DNA from: Pseudomonas arsenicoxydans
Lineage (GTDB): Bacteria; Pseudomonadota; Gammaproteobacteria; Pseudomonadales; Pseudomonadaceae
Direction of reading: 5' to 3'
DNA: 64,000 nt
Assembly: GCF_006438915.1 (NCBI RefSeq)
Contig: NZ_RCZE01000001.1
Span: forward strand, 358,325 to 422,324
Both the position numbers and the translations under genes were made by a program. Shown in pieces: positions 45,923 to 55,385 of the stretch; position 1 is the first letter of the stretch; the number at the start of each line of letters is the position of its first letter. The notes under the pieces were generated by a model. It was given only the letters and a program-made list of their open reading frames with translations. It was not told the origin of the DNA and did no database searches.

Positions 45923-47320
45923 ATGAACACCCCCGCCCAAGTCGCCCCCAAGTTCCCTGACAGTATCTTTCGCGCCTACGACATTCGCGGCACCGTCCCG
46001 GAGTTCTTGAACGCTGAAACCGCTTACTGGCTCGGCCGCGCCATCGGCGCCCAGAGCCTGTCTCAGGACGAACCGAACGTTTCGGTGGGTCGGGACGGCC
46101 GCCTGTCCGGCCCGGAACTGGTCGAGCAACTGATCAAAGGCCTGGCCGATGCCGGCTGCCACGTCAGCGACGTCGGCCTGGTGCCTACGCCGGCGCTGTA
46201 CTACGCCGCCAACGTACTGGCCGGTAAATCGGGCGTGATGCTCACCGGCAGCCACAACCCGTCGAATTACAACGGCTTCAAGATCGTCATCGCTGGCGAC
46301 ACCTTGGCCAACGAACAGATCCAGGCCCTGCACGAGCGCCTCAAGACCCACAACCTGAGCAGCGGCAAGGGCAGCGTGACCAAAGTCGAGATCCTCGACC
46401 GCTACAACACCGAAATCGTCCAGGACATCAAGCTGGCCCGCCGCCTGAAAGTCGTGGTCGACTGCGGCAACGGCGCGGCCGGCGTGATCGCTCCTCAACT
46501 GATCGAAGCGCTGAACTGCGAAGTCATTCCGCTGTTCTGCGATGTCGACGGCAACTTCCCGAACCACCACCCGGACCCGGGCAAGCCTGAAAACCTCGTG
46601 GACCTGATCGCCAAGGTCAAGGAAACCAACGCCGACCTCGGTCTGGCCTTCGACGGCGACGGTGACCGCGTTGGCGTCGTGACCAATACCGGAAGCATCG
46701 TCTACCCGGACCGTCTGCTGATGCTGTTCGCCCGCGACGTGCTCGCGCGCAACCCGGAGGCGGAAATCATCTTCGACGTCAAATGCACCCGCCGCCTTGT
46801 TCCGCTGATCAAGGAATATGGCGGTCGGCCGCTAATGTGGAAGACCGGTCACTCGTTGATCAAAAAGAAAATGAAACAATCCGGCGCACTGCTGGCCGGC
46901 GAAATGAGCGGGCACATCTTCTTCAAGGAACGCTGGTTCGGTTTCGACGACGGCATTTACAGCGCCGCACGGCTGCTGGAGATCCTCAGCAAGGAAAAAT
47001 CCACCGCGGAAGAGCTGTTTGCCACCTTCCCGAACGATATTTCTACGCCTGAAATCAATATCCATGTGACCGAAGAGAGCAAATTCAGCATCATTGATGC
47101 ACTGCACGATGCGAAGTGGGGCGAAGGCGCTGACCTGACCACCATCGATGGCGTGCGAGTCGATTACGCCAAAGGCTGGGGCCTGGTGCGCGCGTCCAAC
47201 ACCACGCCGGTGCTGGTGCTGCGTTTCGAGGCCGATGATGAGGCTGAATTGCAGCGCATCAAGGACGTGTTCCACACCCAGCTGAAACGTGTTGCACCTG
47301 ATCTCCAATTACCGTTTTGA
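45923..47320 (+). CDS. algC: Phosphomannomutase/phosphoglucomutase
   Basis: 465 residues from the ATG at 45923 (GGAG 11 bases upstream); P. aeruginosa AlgC is 463. The open frame continues to 45611, but that part is translated REP sequence, so I reject it. The N-terminus SIFRAYDIRGTVPEF, the phosphoserine loop TGSHNPSNYNG (Ser about 108), the metal loop DGDGDRVGV and the sugar loop GEMSGH are intact. It makes mannose-1-P and glucose-1-P for alginate, LPS and other polysaccharides. It follows dut by 308 bases. Confidence 0.95.
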   Translation: MNTPAQVAPKFPDSIFRAYDIRGTVPEFLNAETAYWLGRAIGAQSLSQDEPNVSVGRDGRLSGPELVEQLIKGLADAGCHVSDVGLVPTPALYYAANVLAGKSGVMLTGSHNPSNYNGFKIVIAGDTLANEQIQALHERLKTHNLSSGKGSVTKVEILDRYNTEIVQDIKLARRLKVVVDCGNGAAGVIAPQLIEALNCEVIPLFCDVDGNFPNHHPDPGKPENLVDLIAKVKETNADLGLAFDGDGDRVGVVTNTGSIVYPDRLLMLFARDVLARNPEAEIIFDVKCTRRLVPLIKEYGGRPLMWKTGHSLIKKKMKQSGALLAGEMSGHIFFKERWFGFDDGIYSAARLLEILSKEKSTAEELFATFPNDISTPEINIHVTEESKFSIIDALHDAKWGEGADLTTIDGVRVDYAKGWGLVRASNTTPVLVLRFEADDEAELQRIKDVFHTQLKRVAPDLQLPF

Positions 47321-47361
47321 TTTATCGATGCGCACTTTATTTTGAAGTGCTGGAGCCCTGA

Positions 47362-48267
<906 letters not shown>

Positions 48268-48279
48268 TTCAAACACGGC

Positions 48280-48356
48280 AAAAGATCGCAGCCTTCGCCG
48301 GCACCTACGGATGTACGATTTTTCTGTAGGAGCCGACGAACTCTGCGATCTTTTTT
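48280..48356 (+). terminator. Inverted-repeat element acting as argB terminator
   Basis: AAAAGATCGCAG (48280-48291) and CTGCGATCTTTT (48343-48354) pair across about 50 bases containing CTGTAGGAGC, and six T close the element. GATCGCAG..CTGTAGGAGC is a further repeat type of fluorescent pseudomonads. Confidence 0.65.
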
Positions 48357-48457
48357 ATGCGCGCAGGAAACGTCTGACCTGACTCAGCGAAACGTCCGAC
48401 ATCCTGCCAGCATCCGTCCGCTTAGGATCTTCCGTGAATCCACTGGAGATCTTCCCC

Positions 48458-48670
48458 ATGCAAAAAGACCACGTTCCCTACGGCAGCGATGTATCCGCAG
48501 GCACTTATGAGTGCGCAGACTGCGGACGCGAATACACCAATCAGTCGAAAACTTCGCTTCCGCCGTGCCCGGACTTCAAACCAAGCACTCACACCCTCAA
48601 TGGCTGGAATATCCTCACAGGCCAAGGTGACGCGGTCGTAGATCCGTATCCAAACAAGCCTTCCAAATAA
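48458..48670 (+). CDS. Small zinc-ribbon-like protein
   Basis: 70 residues from the ATG at 48458, with GGAG about nine bases upstream. The pattern TYECADCGREYTNQ and, 14 residues on, LPPCPDF is a half or degenerate zinc ribbon (three Cys visible). It resembles short proteins widespread in Pseudomonas with no known function. It could be a core gene on the edge of the downstream island. Confidence 0.65.
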   Translation: MQKDHVPYGSDVSAGTYECADCGREYTNQSKTSLPPCPDFKPSTHTLNGWNILTGQGDAVVDPYPNKPSK

Positions 48671-48781
48671 TTCACTCCGACCGGCGCCTTCATGGCGCTG
48701 GTTTACGTCAACCTTCCAGCTGCTGTGAGAATCATGGGGGCAGCAGCACGACCGTTTTTCAAATTTCAATATTTACCCCAC

Positions 48782-48866
48782 TTTCAACATTCGTTGAAAT
48801 CATCATATTGGGTGAAAACACTCGACAGTTTTCACCAAAATGGATATTTTCAGCATTCGTTGAAAA
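48782..48866. promoter_or_regulatory. Triple inverted-repeat operator array upstream of the AbiE-like pair
   Basis: Three inverted repeats: 48782-48799 (TTTCAAC/GTTGAAA), 48811-48836 (GGTGAAAAC/GTTTTCACC) and 48847-48866 (TTTTCAGC/GTTGAAAA). Their centres (48790.5, 48823.5, 48856.5) are exactly 33 bp apart, about three helical turns, so proteins on all three would face the same side. Half-sites share the core G(T/G)TGAAA. Known AbiEi antitoxins bind inverted repeats in their own promoter cooperatively, which fits. Confidence 0.75.
48822..48850 (+). promoter_or_regulatory. Predicted promoter of the AbiE-like pair
   Basis: TCGACA (-35, 48822-48827) and TATTTT (-10, 48845-48850) are 17 bases apart. 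The -35 lies in the loop of the second inverted repeat and the -10 touches the third, so a bound repressor would block it. The leader would be about 20 bases, with AAGGG before the ATG. Confidence 0.5.
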
Positions 48867-48877
48867 AGGGCGAATCA

Positions 48878-49936
48878 ATGAAAGAGCTCGAAATGCACTC
48901 AAGAGACGCACTGCGAAACCTCCTGAGTAAAATACCGATCCTCAAGATTAAAAGCCTGAAATCCGTCCCGCTTTCACAAGCCTGGACTCCCGACTTCATT
49001 GTCGAGGTAAACACATCAGGAAAATCGCACTCTTTGGTCTGCGAAGTGAAAGCAAGTGGCCAGCCCAGATTCATAAACGCAGCCATACTTCAGCTTCGCG
49101 ACTACGTGAACGAGCGGAACACCGAGGCTACGCCTATCGTGGTCGCACCTTATCTTTCACCCGTTACCAGACAAGCGTGTCGGGAAAAAGGAGTGGGATA
49201 CCTGGATCTGGAGGGCAATGCCTGGATTTCATTCGATGGCATATTCATTGACCACCAAGTTGCTGACAAGCCGCCCTCGGAGAACAGGGAGCTGAAGTCT
49301 CTCTTCAAACCAAAATCAGCTCAGATCATTCGTATGATGCTTCGGGAACCGGACCGATCCTGGCGGGTAATGGAACTCTCCGAAGCGGCCGGAGCGAGTC
49401 TGGGTCAAGTCAGCAATGTCCGCACCGCACTACTGAATCGAGAATGGGCAAGAGCAACAAACGAGGGTGTATGTCTATCTGATCCTCAAGCCCTTTTGGA
49501 TGCATGGGTCGAAACATACGAACCTCCGTCAGGGGAACGTAAAAAATTCTATACCCCCTTACACGGCAGCGCATTGGAAACTGCGGCGCGGAACGCTATC
49601 GGAGAAAGTAGCAACGGAAACGCGCTTTTTTCCTCATTTTCTGCCGCCCAATGGCTTGCTCCCTATGCTCGTGTCAGCACGAATTACTTTTATGCGGACA
49701 TTCAAGGTCTAGAGAAATTGGTCAAAGCATTACAGTTGACTCCCGCATCAAAGGGAGAAAACGTAGTGATCACTTTACCCAAGGACGAAGGACTTCTATT
49801 GGATACCGTTGAAGCAGCGCCAGGCGCCAAATGCACCAGTCCAGTTCAAACCTATTTGGATCTATCGGTTGCAGGAGAGCGCGGAAAGGAAGCCGCCGAG
49901 TATCTACGACAGGAAAAATTGACATGGCCCCGCTAG
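48878..49936 (+). CDS. AbiEi-like antitoxin/regulator with nuclease-like N-terminal domain
   Basis: 352 residues from the ATG at 48878 (AAGGG eight bases upstream). Residues about 30-110 show a PD-(D/E)xK-like pattern: TPDFIVEV, then CEVKASG, then a helix AAILQLRDYV. A winged helix follows (about 145-195; WRVMELSEAAGASLGQVSNV), then a C-terminal domain like that of type IV antitoxins. It overlaps the next gene by 13 bases. By arrangement it is the antitoxin and self-repressor of an AbiE-type system. The nuclease-like domain may be structural only. Codon use is more A+T-rich than in neighbours, suggesting transfer. Confidence 0.65.
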   Translation: MKELEMHSRDALRNLLSKIPILKIKSLKSVPLSQAWTPDFIVEVNTSGKSHSLVCEVKASGQPRFINAAILQLRDYVNERNTEATPIVVAPYLSPVTRQACREKGVGYLDLEGNAWISFDGIFIDHQVADKPPSENRELKSLFKPKSAQIIRMMLREPDRSWRVMELSEAAGASLGQVSNVRTALLNREWARATNEGVCLSDPQALLDAWVETYEPPSGERKKFYTPLHGSALETAARNAIGESSNGNALFSSFSAAQWLAPYARVSTNYFYADIQGLEKLVKALQLTPASKGENVVITLPKDEGLLLDTVEAAPGAKCTSPVQTYLDLSVAGERGKEAAEYLRQEKLTWPR

Positions 49937-50793
49937 TACCTCAAGAGCCTCAATCCGCTTCAGATTATGACGACAGAACGACGACTGCCGTGAAAGCAGT
50001 ATTAATCGAAATGGGTCAAATTCTAGGTTCCTTCAGAGGCAAGTTTGCAGTGATCGGTGGTGCGGTGCCGTGGCTTCTGCTTGCGAATGACGACATGCAA
50101 CACGTTGGTACCCTTGATGTCGATTTGAGCCTGGACGCAGAAGCTCTCGGTGATGGCGAGTACGCAACATTGATCGAAGCACTGATGGGCAATGGGTACG
50201 AGCAAAGAGGAGAACTTCGGCGATTCCAACTCGTTCGCCAGGTTCCCGTGCAGGATGGTGGAGCTGCAATAGATGTGATCGTGGATTTCTTAATGCCGCG
50301 CGACGCTGAAATCATCCAGAACAAGCCCCCCATTCTCAACGACTTTGCAGTTCAACGTGCCGACGGCGCCGACTTGGCTATGCGTTTCTATCAGATGGTT
50401 GCTGTTGAAGGCCCCATGCCTACGGGCGGCAAAAATCGTGTCGAGGTCGCTCTGTGCTCAATCCCCGCACTGCTTGCGATGAAGGGATATGCCCTGAATG
50501 GAAGGCATAAACAGAAAGACGCGTACGACATCTACTATTGCGTTCGTAATTATCCCGGAGGCATAGAAGCGCTTGCAGAAGAGTGTCGAACCGTACTTGA
50601 GACGGGAAGTGGCGAACAGGGTTTTCAGTTCATTTGCGAAAAGTTTGATATCGCCGAGGGCTACGGCCCGACATCAGTAAGACGATTCGTCGAAGACAGC
50701 CAAATCCTGGGAGATCGCACACCGGATCAGTGGCAACAAGACGCTTTCGGACAAATTGACGCCCTATTGCGTGCCTTGGACCTACGGGAGTAA
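49924..50793 (+). CDS. AbiEii-like nucleotidyltransferase, probable toxin
   Basis: 289 residues. A DNA-polymerase-beta-like nucleotidyltransferase core is visible: VIGGAVPWLL (GG motif), then THVG-type TLDVDLSLD (paired Asp), then AAIDVIVDFL (third Asp), and a later Lys-Asp motif HKQKDAYDIYY. This is the pattern of AbiEii/AbiGii toxins, which modify tRNA ends or otherwise stop growth, often during phage infection. The ATG lies inside the preceding gene, so both are made together. A terminator shared with pyrE follows. The class is well supported; toxicity here is inferred. Confidence 0.72.
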   Translation: MAPLVPQEPQSASDYDDRTTTAVKAVLIEMGQILGSFRGKFAVIGGAVPWLLLANDDMQHVGTLDVDLSLDAEALGDGEYATLIEALMGNGYEQRGELRRFQLVRQVPVQDGGAAIDVIVDFLMPRDAEIIQNKPPILNDFAVQRADGADLAMRFYQMVAVEGPMPTGGKNRVEVALCSIPALLAMKGYALNGRHKQKDAYDIYYCVRNYPGGIEALAEECRTVLETGSGEQGFQFICEKFDIAEGYGPTSVRRFVEDSQILGDRTPDQWQQDAFGQIDALLRALDLRE

Positions 50794-50817
50794 CAGCGCC
50801 TTTAATACCAGCACTGA

Positions 50818-50847
50818 CAAAAAGGCCCTGTTTTCACAGGGCCTTCT
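50818..50847 (-). terminator. Terminator of pyrE, shared with the AbiE-like pair
   Basis: AAGGCCCTG and CAGGGCCTT form a nine-base stem with a six-base loop. On the minus strand it is followed by TTTTTG two bases after the pyrE stop; on the plus strand it is 25 bases after the nucleotidyltransferase stop. Confidence 0.88.
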
Positions 50848-50849
50848 CA

Positions 50850-51494
50850 TTACACGCCGAATTGAGCGCGGTAGGCTTCTACAGCTGGCAAATGCTGCTT
50901 GAGCTGCGGATCGTCGGCCAGGAATTCCAGCACCTGGTTCAGCGAAACGATGCTAATCACCGGAATGCCGAAGTCACGCTCCACTTCCTGGATCGCCGAC
51001 AACTCACCATTGCCTCGCTCCTGACGGTTCAGGGCGATCAGCACGCCCTTGGCCTTGGCGCCGTCCTGGGAGGCGATGATCTGCATCACTTCACGAATCG
51101 CGGTGCCGGCAGTGATCACGTCGTCGATTATCAGCACGTCGCCGGTCAGCGGTGCGCCGACCAGGCTGCCACCTTCGCCATGAGCCTTGGCCTCTTTGCG
51201 GTTGAAACACCACGGCAGATCGCGCTCGTGATGTTCGGCCAGGGCCACTGCCGTGGTCGCCGCCAACGGAATGCCTTTGTAGGCCGGGCCGAACAGTACG
51301 TCGAACGAAATACCGCTCTCGACGATGGCTGCCGCGTAGAAACGACCCAGCTGCGCAAGGGCCGAGCCCGTGTTAAACAGGCCGGCATTGAAGAAGTAAG
51401 GACTGGTGCGCCCGGACTTCAGGGTGAACTCACCGAAGCGCAAAACGCCGCGATCGATGGCAAAACGAATGAAATCGCGCTGATACGCTTGCAT
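50850..51494 (-). CDS. pyrE: Orotate phosphoribosyltransferase
   Basis: 214 residues from the ATG at 51494 ([20 protein letters not shown]). The PRPP loop [13 protein letters not shown], the catalytic flexible loop Lys region [12 protein letters not shown] and [17 protein letters not shown] are present. It converts orotate and PRPP to OMP. It is divergent from crc with 82 bases between, as in all Pseudomonas. The ribosome site is weak, GGGG before a T run. Confidence 0.97.
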   Translation of the reverse strand: MQAYQRDFIRFAIDRGVLRFGEFTLKSGRTSPYFFNAGLFNTGSALAQLGRFYAAAIVESGISFDVLFGPAYKGIPLAATTAVALAEHHERDLPWCFNRKEAKAHGEGGSLVGAPLTGDVLIIDDVITAGTAIREVMQIIASQDGAKAKGVLIALNRQERGNGELSAIQEVERDFGIPVISIVSLNQVLEFLADDPQLKQHLPAVEAYRAQFGV

Positions 51495-51576
51495 GAAAAA
51501 AACCCCAAATACCACGGATTTAGCTAATTAGGTTGACGCCGTGTATCATACACGCACGCGATTTTTGGGGCCATTT

Positions 51577-52356
51577 ATGCGGATCATCAGTGTGAACGTC
51601 AATGGTATTCAGGCTGCAGTGGAGCGAGGTTTGCTCAGTTGGCTGCAAGCACAGAATGCCGACGTCATCTGCCTGCAGGACACCCGCGCCTCCGCCTTTG
51701 AACTGGACGATCCTGCCTTCCAACTGGATGGCTACTTCCTTTATGCCTGCGAAGCCGAAGTTCCTGCCCAGGGTGGCGTGGCTTTGTATTCGCGGTTGCA
51801 ACCGAAGGCAGTCATCAGCGGTCTCGGCTTCGAGACGGCCGACCGCTACGGGCGTTACCTGCAAGCCGATTTCGACAAGGTCAGCATCGCGACCTTGCTG
51901 CTCCCTTCGGGGCAGAATGGCGATGAAGACTTGAACCAGAAGTTCAAGCTAATGGACGACTTCGCCCGTTATCTGGATAAACAGCGACGCAAACGTCGCG
52001 AGTACATTTACTGTGGCTCGCTGTACGTGGCGCAACAGAAGCTGGATATCAAGAACTGGCGCGACAGCCAGCAATCCCCGGGCTTCCTGGCACCTGAACG
52101 CGCCTGGATGGACGAGATTGTCGGCAACATGGGGTATGTCGACGCCCTGCGTGAAGTCAGCCGTGAAGGCGACCAGTACAGCTGGTGGCCGGACAACGAA
52201 CAGGCTGAGATGCTCAACCTGGGCTGGCGTTTCGACTATCAGCTGCTGACTCCGGGCCTGCGCCGCTTTGTTCGCAGTGCGCGCCTGCCACGTCAGCCAC
52301 GGTTCTCGCAGCATGCACCGTTGATTGTGGACTACGACTGGACGCTGACGATCTAA
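51577..52356 (+). CDS. crc: Catabolite repression control protein Crc
   Basis: 259 residues from the ATG at 51577 (GGGG at eight bases). The fold is that of exonuclease III/EEP enzymes (MRIISVNVNGIQAA), but catalytic positions are lost: the metal Glu of LQET is Asp (CLQDTR), GDxN is replaced by CGSLY, and SDHxP reads SQHAP. This agrees with Crc being a non-nuclease that joins Hfq on A-rich mRNA sites to repress catabolic genes when good carbon sources are present. Many catabolic genes in this window (dad, pau) are candidate targets. Confidence 0.96.
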   Translation: MRIISVNVNGIQAAVERGLLSWLQAQNADVICLQDTRASAFELDDPAFQLDGYFLYACEAEVPAQGGVALYSRLQPKAVISGLGFETADRYGRYLQADFDKVSIATLLLPSGQNGDEDLNQKFKLMDDFARYLDKQRRKRREYIYCGSLYVAQQKLDIKNWRDSQQSPGFLAPERAWMDEIVGNMGYVDALREVSREGDQYSWWPDNEQAEMLNLGWRFDYQLLTPGLRRFVRSARLPRQPRFSQHAPLIVDYDWTLTI

Positions 52357-52371
52357 GCGTCGATCGCAGAT

Positions 52372-52409
52372 AAAAAAATGCCCGTATCGCAAGATACGGG
52401 CATTTTTTA
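52372..52409. terminator. Bidirectional terminator between crc and gltS
   Basis: ATGCCCGTATC and GATACGGGCAT pair around GCAA, with a run of A on the left and six T on the right. It serves the convergent crc and gltS genes. Confidence 0.93.
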
Positions 52410-52434
52410 TACACCAGAAGACACGCCCCGAACC

Positions 52435-53643
52435 TCAGGCAACGGCAAAAAACGGCAGCGCAAGGTACAACTTGATCACGATGACATTAATGATGTCGAT
52501 GAAGAAAGCACCCACCATTGGCACCACCAGAAATGCTATCTGCGAAGGCCCGTAACGCTGCGTCACCGCCTGCATGTTAGCGATAGCCGTGGGGGTGGCA
52601 CCCAGCCCAAAACCACAGTGCCCGGCCGCCAACACCGCTGCATCGTAGTTACTGCCCATGACTCTGAACGTCACGAAAATCGCAAACAGCGCCATGACCA
52701 ACGCTTGCGCCGCCAGAATGATGAAGATCGGCAAGGCCAGTGCCGCCAGATCCCAGAGCTTGAGCGACATCAAGGCAATCGCCAGAAACAGCGACAGGCT
52801 GACATTCCCCAACACGGAGACTTCACGTTCGAATACCTGATACAAGCCCAACGCTGAAAGCCCATTGCGTAAAACTACGCCGACGAACAGGACGCACACG
52901 AATGTCGGCAACTCAAGTGCTGTGCCTTGTAACAAGCTATTCAGAAGATTGCCGGCTAATAAGCTGACGGCAATCAGAGCGAGTGACTCGATAAACGAAA
53001 ACGGCGTAATCGAGCGCTCTTTGTTCGGCTGCTCAAACCCCTTTGGCAACCGTGGCGTTTCCTGAGGGTGGCAGCCGGGTACTTGAACTCGCTTGATCAG
53101 CAGGCGAGCGACCGGACCACCAATCAAGCCACCCAACACCAGCCCAAACGTCGCAGAGGCAATCGCAAGCTCGGAAGCGGAAGCCAGACCATACTTCTCA
53201 CTGAACACCGTCCCCCACGCAGCGCCTGTACCGTGCCCGCCCGACAATGTGATCGAGCCTGTCAGCAGCCCCATCAAAGGATCGAGTCCCAGCATTTTTG
53301 CCAGGCCGATGCCCATGGCATTCTGGACTATCAGAAGTCCGACGACTGCCAGCAGAAAAACGCCCACTACCCGACCGCCCTTCTTCAGGCTGGCGAAGTC
53401 TGCACTCAAGCCGATAGTGGCAAAAAAAGCCAACATCAACGGCGTCTGTAATGAAGTATCGAAGCGGACTTCAATATCAAAGGTTCGCAATACCAGGAGT
53501 GCCAGTGCAACCAACAGGCCACCGGCGACGGGTTCAGGGATATTGTAGTTACGTAGAAAACCAACACGCGTAACTAGTCCACGCCCCAGCAAAAGCACTA
53601 GGGAGGCGGCCACAAGCGTTCCATAAAAATCGAGCTGCATCAT
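52435..53643 (-). CDS. gltS: Sodium/glutamate symporter GltS
   Basis: 402 residues, about ten to twelve membrane segments. Family marks are NYNIPEPVAGGLLVAL, the first re-entrant loop GSITLSGGHGTGAAWG and its counterpart AAGHCGFGLGATPTAIANM. It imports glutamate with Na+. Two ATGs adjoin at the start (MM). It is convergent with crc and has a gene-free upstream region of about 350 bases. It is not in the order I recall for PAO1 here, so may be an addition. Confidence 0.93.
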   Translation of the reverse strand: MMQLDFYGTLVAASLVLLLGRGLVTRVGFLRNYNIPEPVAGGLLVALALLVLRTFDIEVRFDTSLQTPLMLAFFATIGLSADFASLKKGGRVVGVFLLAVVGLLIVQNAMGIGLAKMLGLDPLMGLLTGSITLSGGHGTGAAWGTVFSEKYGLASASELAIASATFGLVLGGLIGGPVARLLIKRVQVPGCHPQETPRLPKGFEQPNKERSITPFSFIESLALIAVSLLAGNLLNSLLQGTALELPTFVCVLFVGVVLRNGLSALGLYQVFEREVSVLGNVSLSLFLAIALMSLKLWDLAALALPIFIILAAQALVMALFAIFVTFRVMGSNYDAAVLAAGHCGFGLGATPTAIANMQAVTQRYGPSQIAFLVVPMVGAFFIDIINVIVIKLYLALPFFAVA

Positions 53644-53951
53644 TGGGATTATTCTTGGCTATATATTCAGAGGCGAACTTTTTACCTGCGCAGGCCTCTT
53701 GAACCGGCTGAGTGTCTCAACACTGATTGCTTGAAATTCAAAGACCTTCGATGGCTTGAATATGTCGAAATATTTCAGATTAAATATGACGTGGGGCAAC
53801 TCTATCAACCGTAAAGTCTCATTGCCAAGGACATAGGCGATACTGATGCAATGCAGTTGTGACTAAAAGTGTAAGAGCGCTAATTGCGCATACGGAAAAT
53901 AACCGTCGTCTCTGGATATTGCAGAAGATGGCGGTAAAGACACCTAACTTC
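53644..53951. other. Gene-free, A+T-rich region upstream of gltS
   Basis: No coding frame is supported. It contains a perfect 10-base palindrome GAAATATTTC (53767-53776) and several A/T tracts. It should hold the gltS promoter (minus strand), but I cannot place the -35/-10 with confidence. Confidence 0.5.
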
Positions 53952-53990
53952 AAAAAAAACAATGCCCCGACAAGTCGGGGCATTGTTTTA
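53952..53990 (-). terminator. Terminator of the DUF4870 gene
   Basis: A 15-base stem AAAACAATGCCCCGAC / GTCGGGGCATTGTTTT with a two-base loop, eight bases past the stop, followed on the minus strand by a long T run. One of the strongest in the window. Confidence 0.93.
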
Positions 53991-53997
53991 AACCGCG

Positions 53998-54366
53998 TTA
54001 CTTGATCAACCGCCAGGTGAACGGATACCGATAGGGAAACCCTTCGTTAGCCTTCACGCCCGCAATGATCGTCAGCACCAACGCGCCAATCGCCACCAGA
54101 CCGAACAGGAAGAACCCGATAATCACCACCATCAGCAAGAAGCAAATGGCGGAGGCAATGGCGACGGTGATCTGAAAGTTCAGCGCCTCCTTGCCTTGCG
54201 CATCGACAAACGGGTCCATCTCGCGCTTCATCTGCCAAAGAATCAGCGGGCCGATCAGCGTGCCGAACGGAATCCAGATCCCTAGCAAGGCGGACAAGTG
54301 ACAAAACATCGCCCACTGCCGAACTTCTTTGCTCGGCGTGGGAAGCAGCTCTTGTTCATCACTCAT
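53998..54366 (-). CDS. DUF4870 membrane protein
   Basis: 122 residues with three hydrophobic segments (SALLGIWIPFGTLIGPLILW; VAIASAICFLLMVVIIGFFL; a third around GALVLTIIAGVKA). The family signature HLSALLG..P..GPL..W and DAQGKEALNFQ is clear. Function unknown. It lies 29 bases downstream of rph on the same strand, so is likely co-transcribed. GGAGGA precedes the ATG. Confidence 0.88.
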   Translation of the reverse strand: MSDEQELLPTPSKEVRQWAMFCHLSALLGIWIPFGTLIGPLILWQMKREMDPFVDAQGKEALNFQITVAIASAICFLLMVVIIGFFLFGLVAIGALVLTIIAGVKANEGFPYRYPFTWRLIK

Positions 54367-54395
54367 AACGTCCTCCTTGGTTGGAACGGGTCCGA

Positions 54396-55118
54396 TCAGT
54401 CGGCCAGTGCAGCCTTTTGCAGTTCGAAGATTTCGGTCATGCCTTTCTTCGCCAGTTCCAGCATAGCGTTCAGCTCTTCCGGCTGGAACGGTGCGCCTTC
54501 GGCAGTGCCCTGAACTTCGATGAAGCCGCCAGTGCTGGTCATCACCACGTTCAGGTCGGTCTCGGCAGCCGAGTCTTCCAGGTAGTCGAGGTCGAGCACA
54601 GGTTCGCCCTGGTACATGCCGACGGAAACGGCCGCAATCATTTGCTTCAACGGGTCGCCGCCTTTCAGGCCGCCGCGCTTCTTGATCACTTTCAAGGCAT
54701 CGACCAGTGCAACCATGGCGCCGGTGATGGACGCGGTGCGGGTGCCGCCGTCAGCCTGGATCACGTCGCAGTCGACGTACAGGGTCACGTCGCCCAGCTT
54801 GGACATGTCCAGCGAAGCACGCAGGGAACGACCGATCAGACGCTGGATTTCCAGGGTGCGGCCACCTTGCTTGCCACGACTCGCTTCACGCTGGTTACGC
54901 TCGCCGGTGGCGCGCGGCAGCATGCCGTATTCGGCGGTCAACCAGCCCTGGCCCTGGCCTTTGAGGAAACGCGGCACGCCGTTTTCGACGCTGACGGTGC
55001 AGATGACTTTGGTGTCACCGAACTCGACCAGTACAGAACCCTCGGCGTGTTTGGTGTAGTTGCGGGTAATGCGGATCGAGCGGAGCTGATCGGCAGCGCG
55101 ACCACTTGGACGTTTCAT
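54396..55118 (-). CDS. rph: Ribonuclease PH
   Basis: 240 residues from the ATG at 55118 ([20 protein letters not shown]). The phosphorolytic features [38 protein letters not shown] and the C-terminal GTAEGAPF are intact, so the enzyme should be active, trimming tRNA 3' ends with phosphate. It is divergent from yicC, the conserved rph/yicC arrangement. Confidence 0.96.
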   Translation of the reverse strand: MKRPSGRAADQLRSIRITRNYTKHAEGSVLVEFGDTKVICTVSVENGVPRFLKGQGQGWLTAEYGMLPRATGERNQREASRGKQGGRTLEIQRLIGRSLRASLDMSKLGDVTLYVDCDVIQADGGTRTASITGAMVALVDALKVIKKRGGLKGGDPLKQMIAAVSVGMYQGEPVLDLDYLEDSAAETDLNVVMTSTGGFIEVQGTAEGAPFQPEELNAMLELAKKGMTEIFELQKAALAD

Positions 55119-55265
55119 AGGGAATACCTGTACGGGGGACGGAAAACTGCGGAGCATTATAGAGCCGCTGGCCACGAGTGGGCACTTCTAAAAAATCCGC
55201 CCGACGACCGAAGGCCCTGAACAGCGCTTTACCGACGGCCTGCAGCCCTTTGTCACACCGTGTGT

Positions 55266-55295
55266 TTGGGCGCATCCGCCCCACTGCGCTACAAT
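55266..55295 (+). promoter_or_regulatory. Predicted promoter of yicC-gmk
   Basis: TTGGGC (55266-55271) and TACAAT (55290-55295) are separated by 18 bases, about 90 bases before the yicC start. The -10 is near consensus; the -35 matches only in TTG. Confidence 0.4.
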
Positions 55296-55385
55296 CCTGC
55301 GCCTTTGCTGCCTGTCGGCTTTCATTCACAGATATCGGGTCCGCGAAACCTTTGGTAACGCAAACCCGACTTGCGAGGTACCCCC

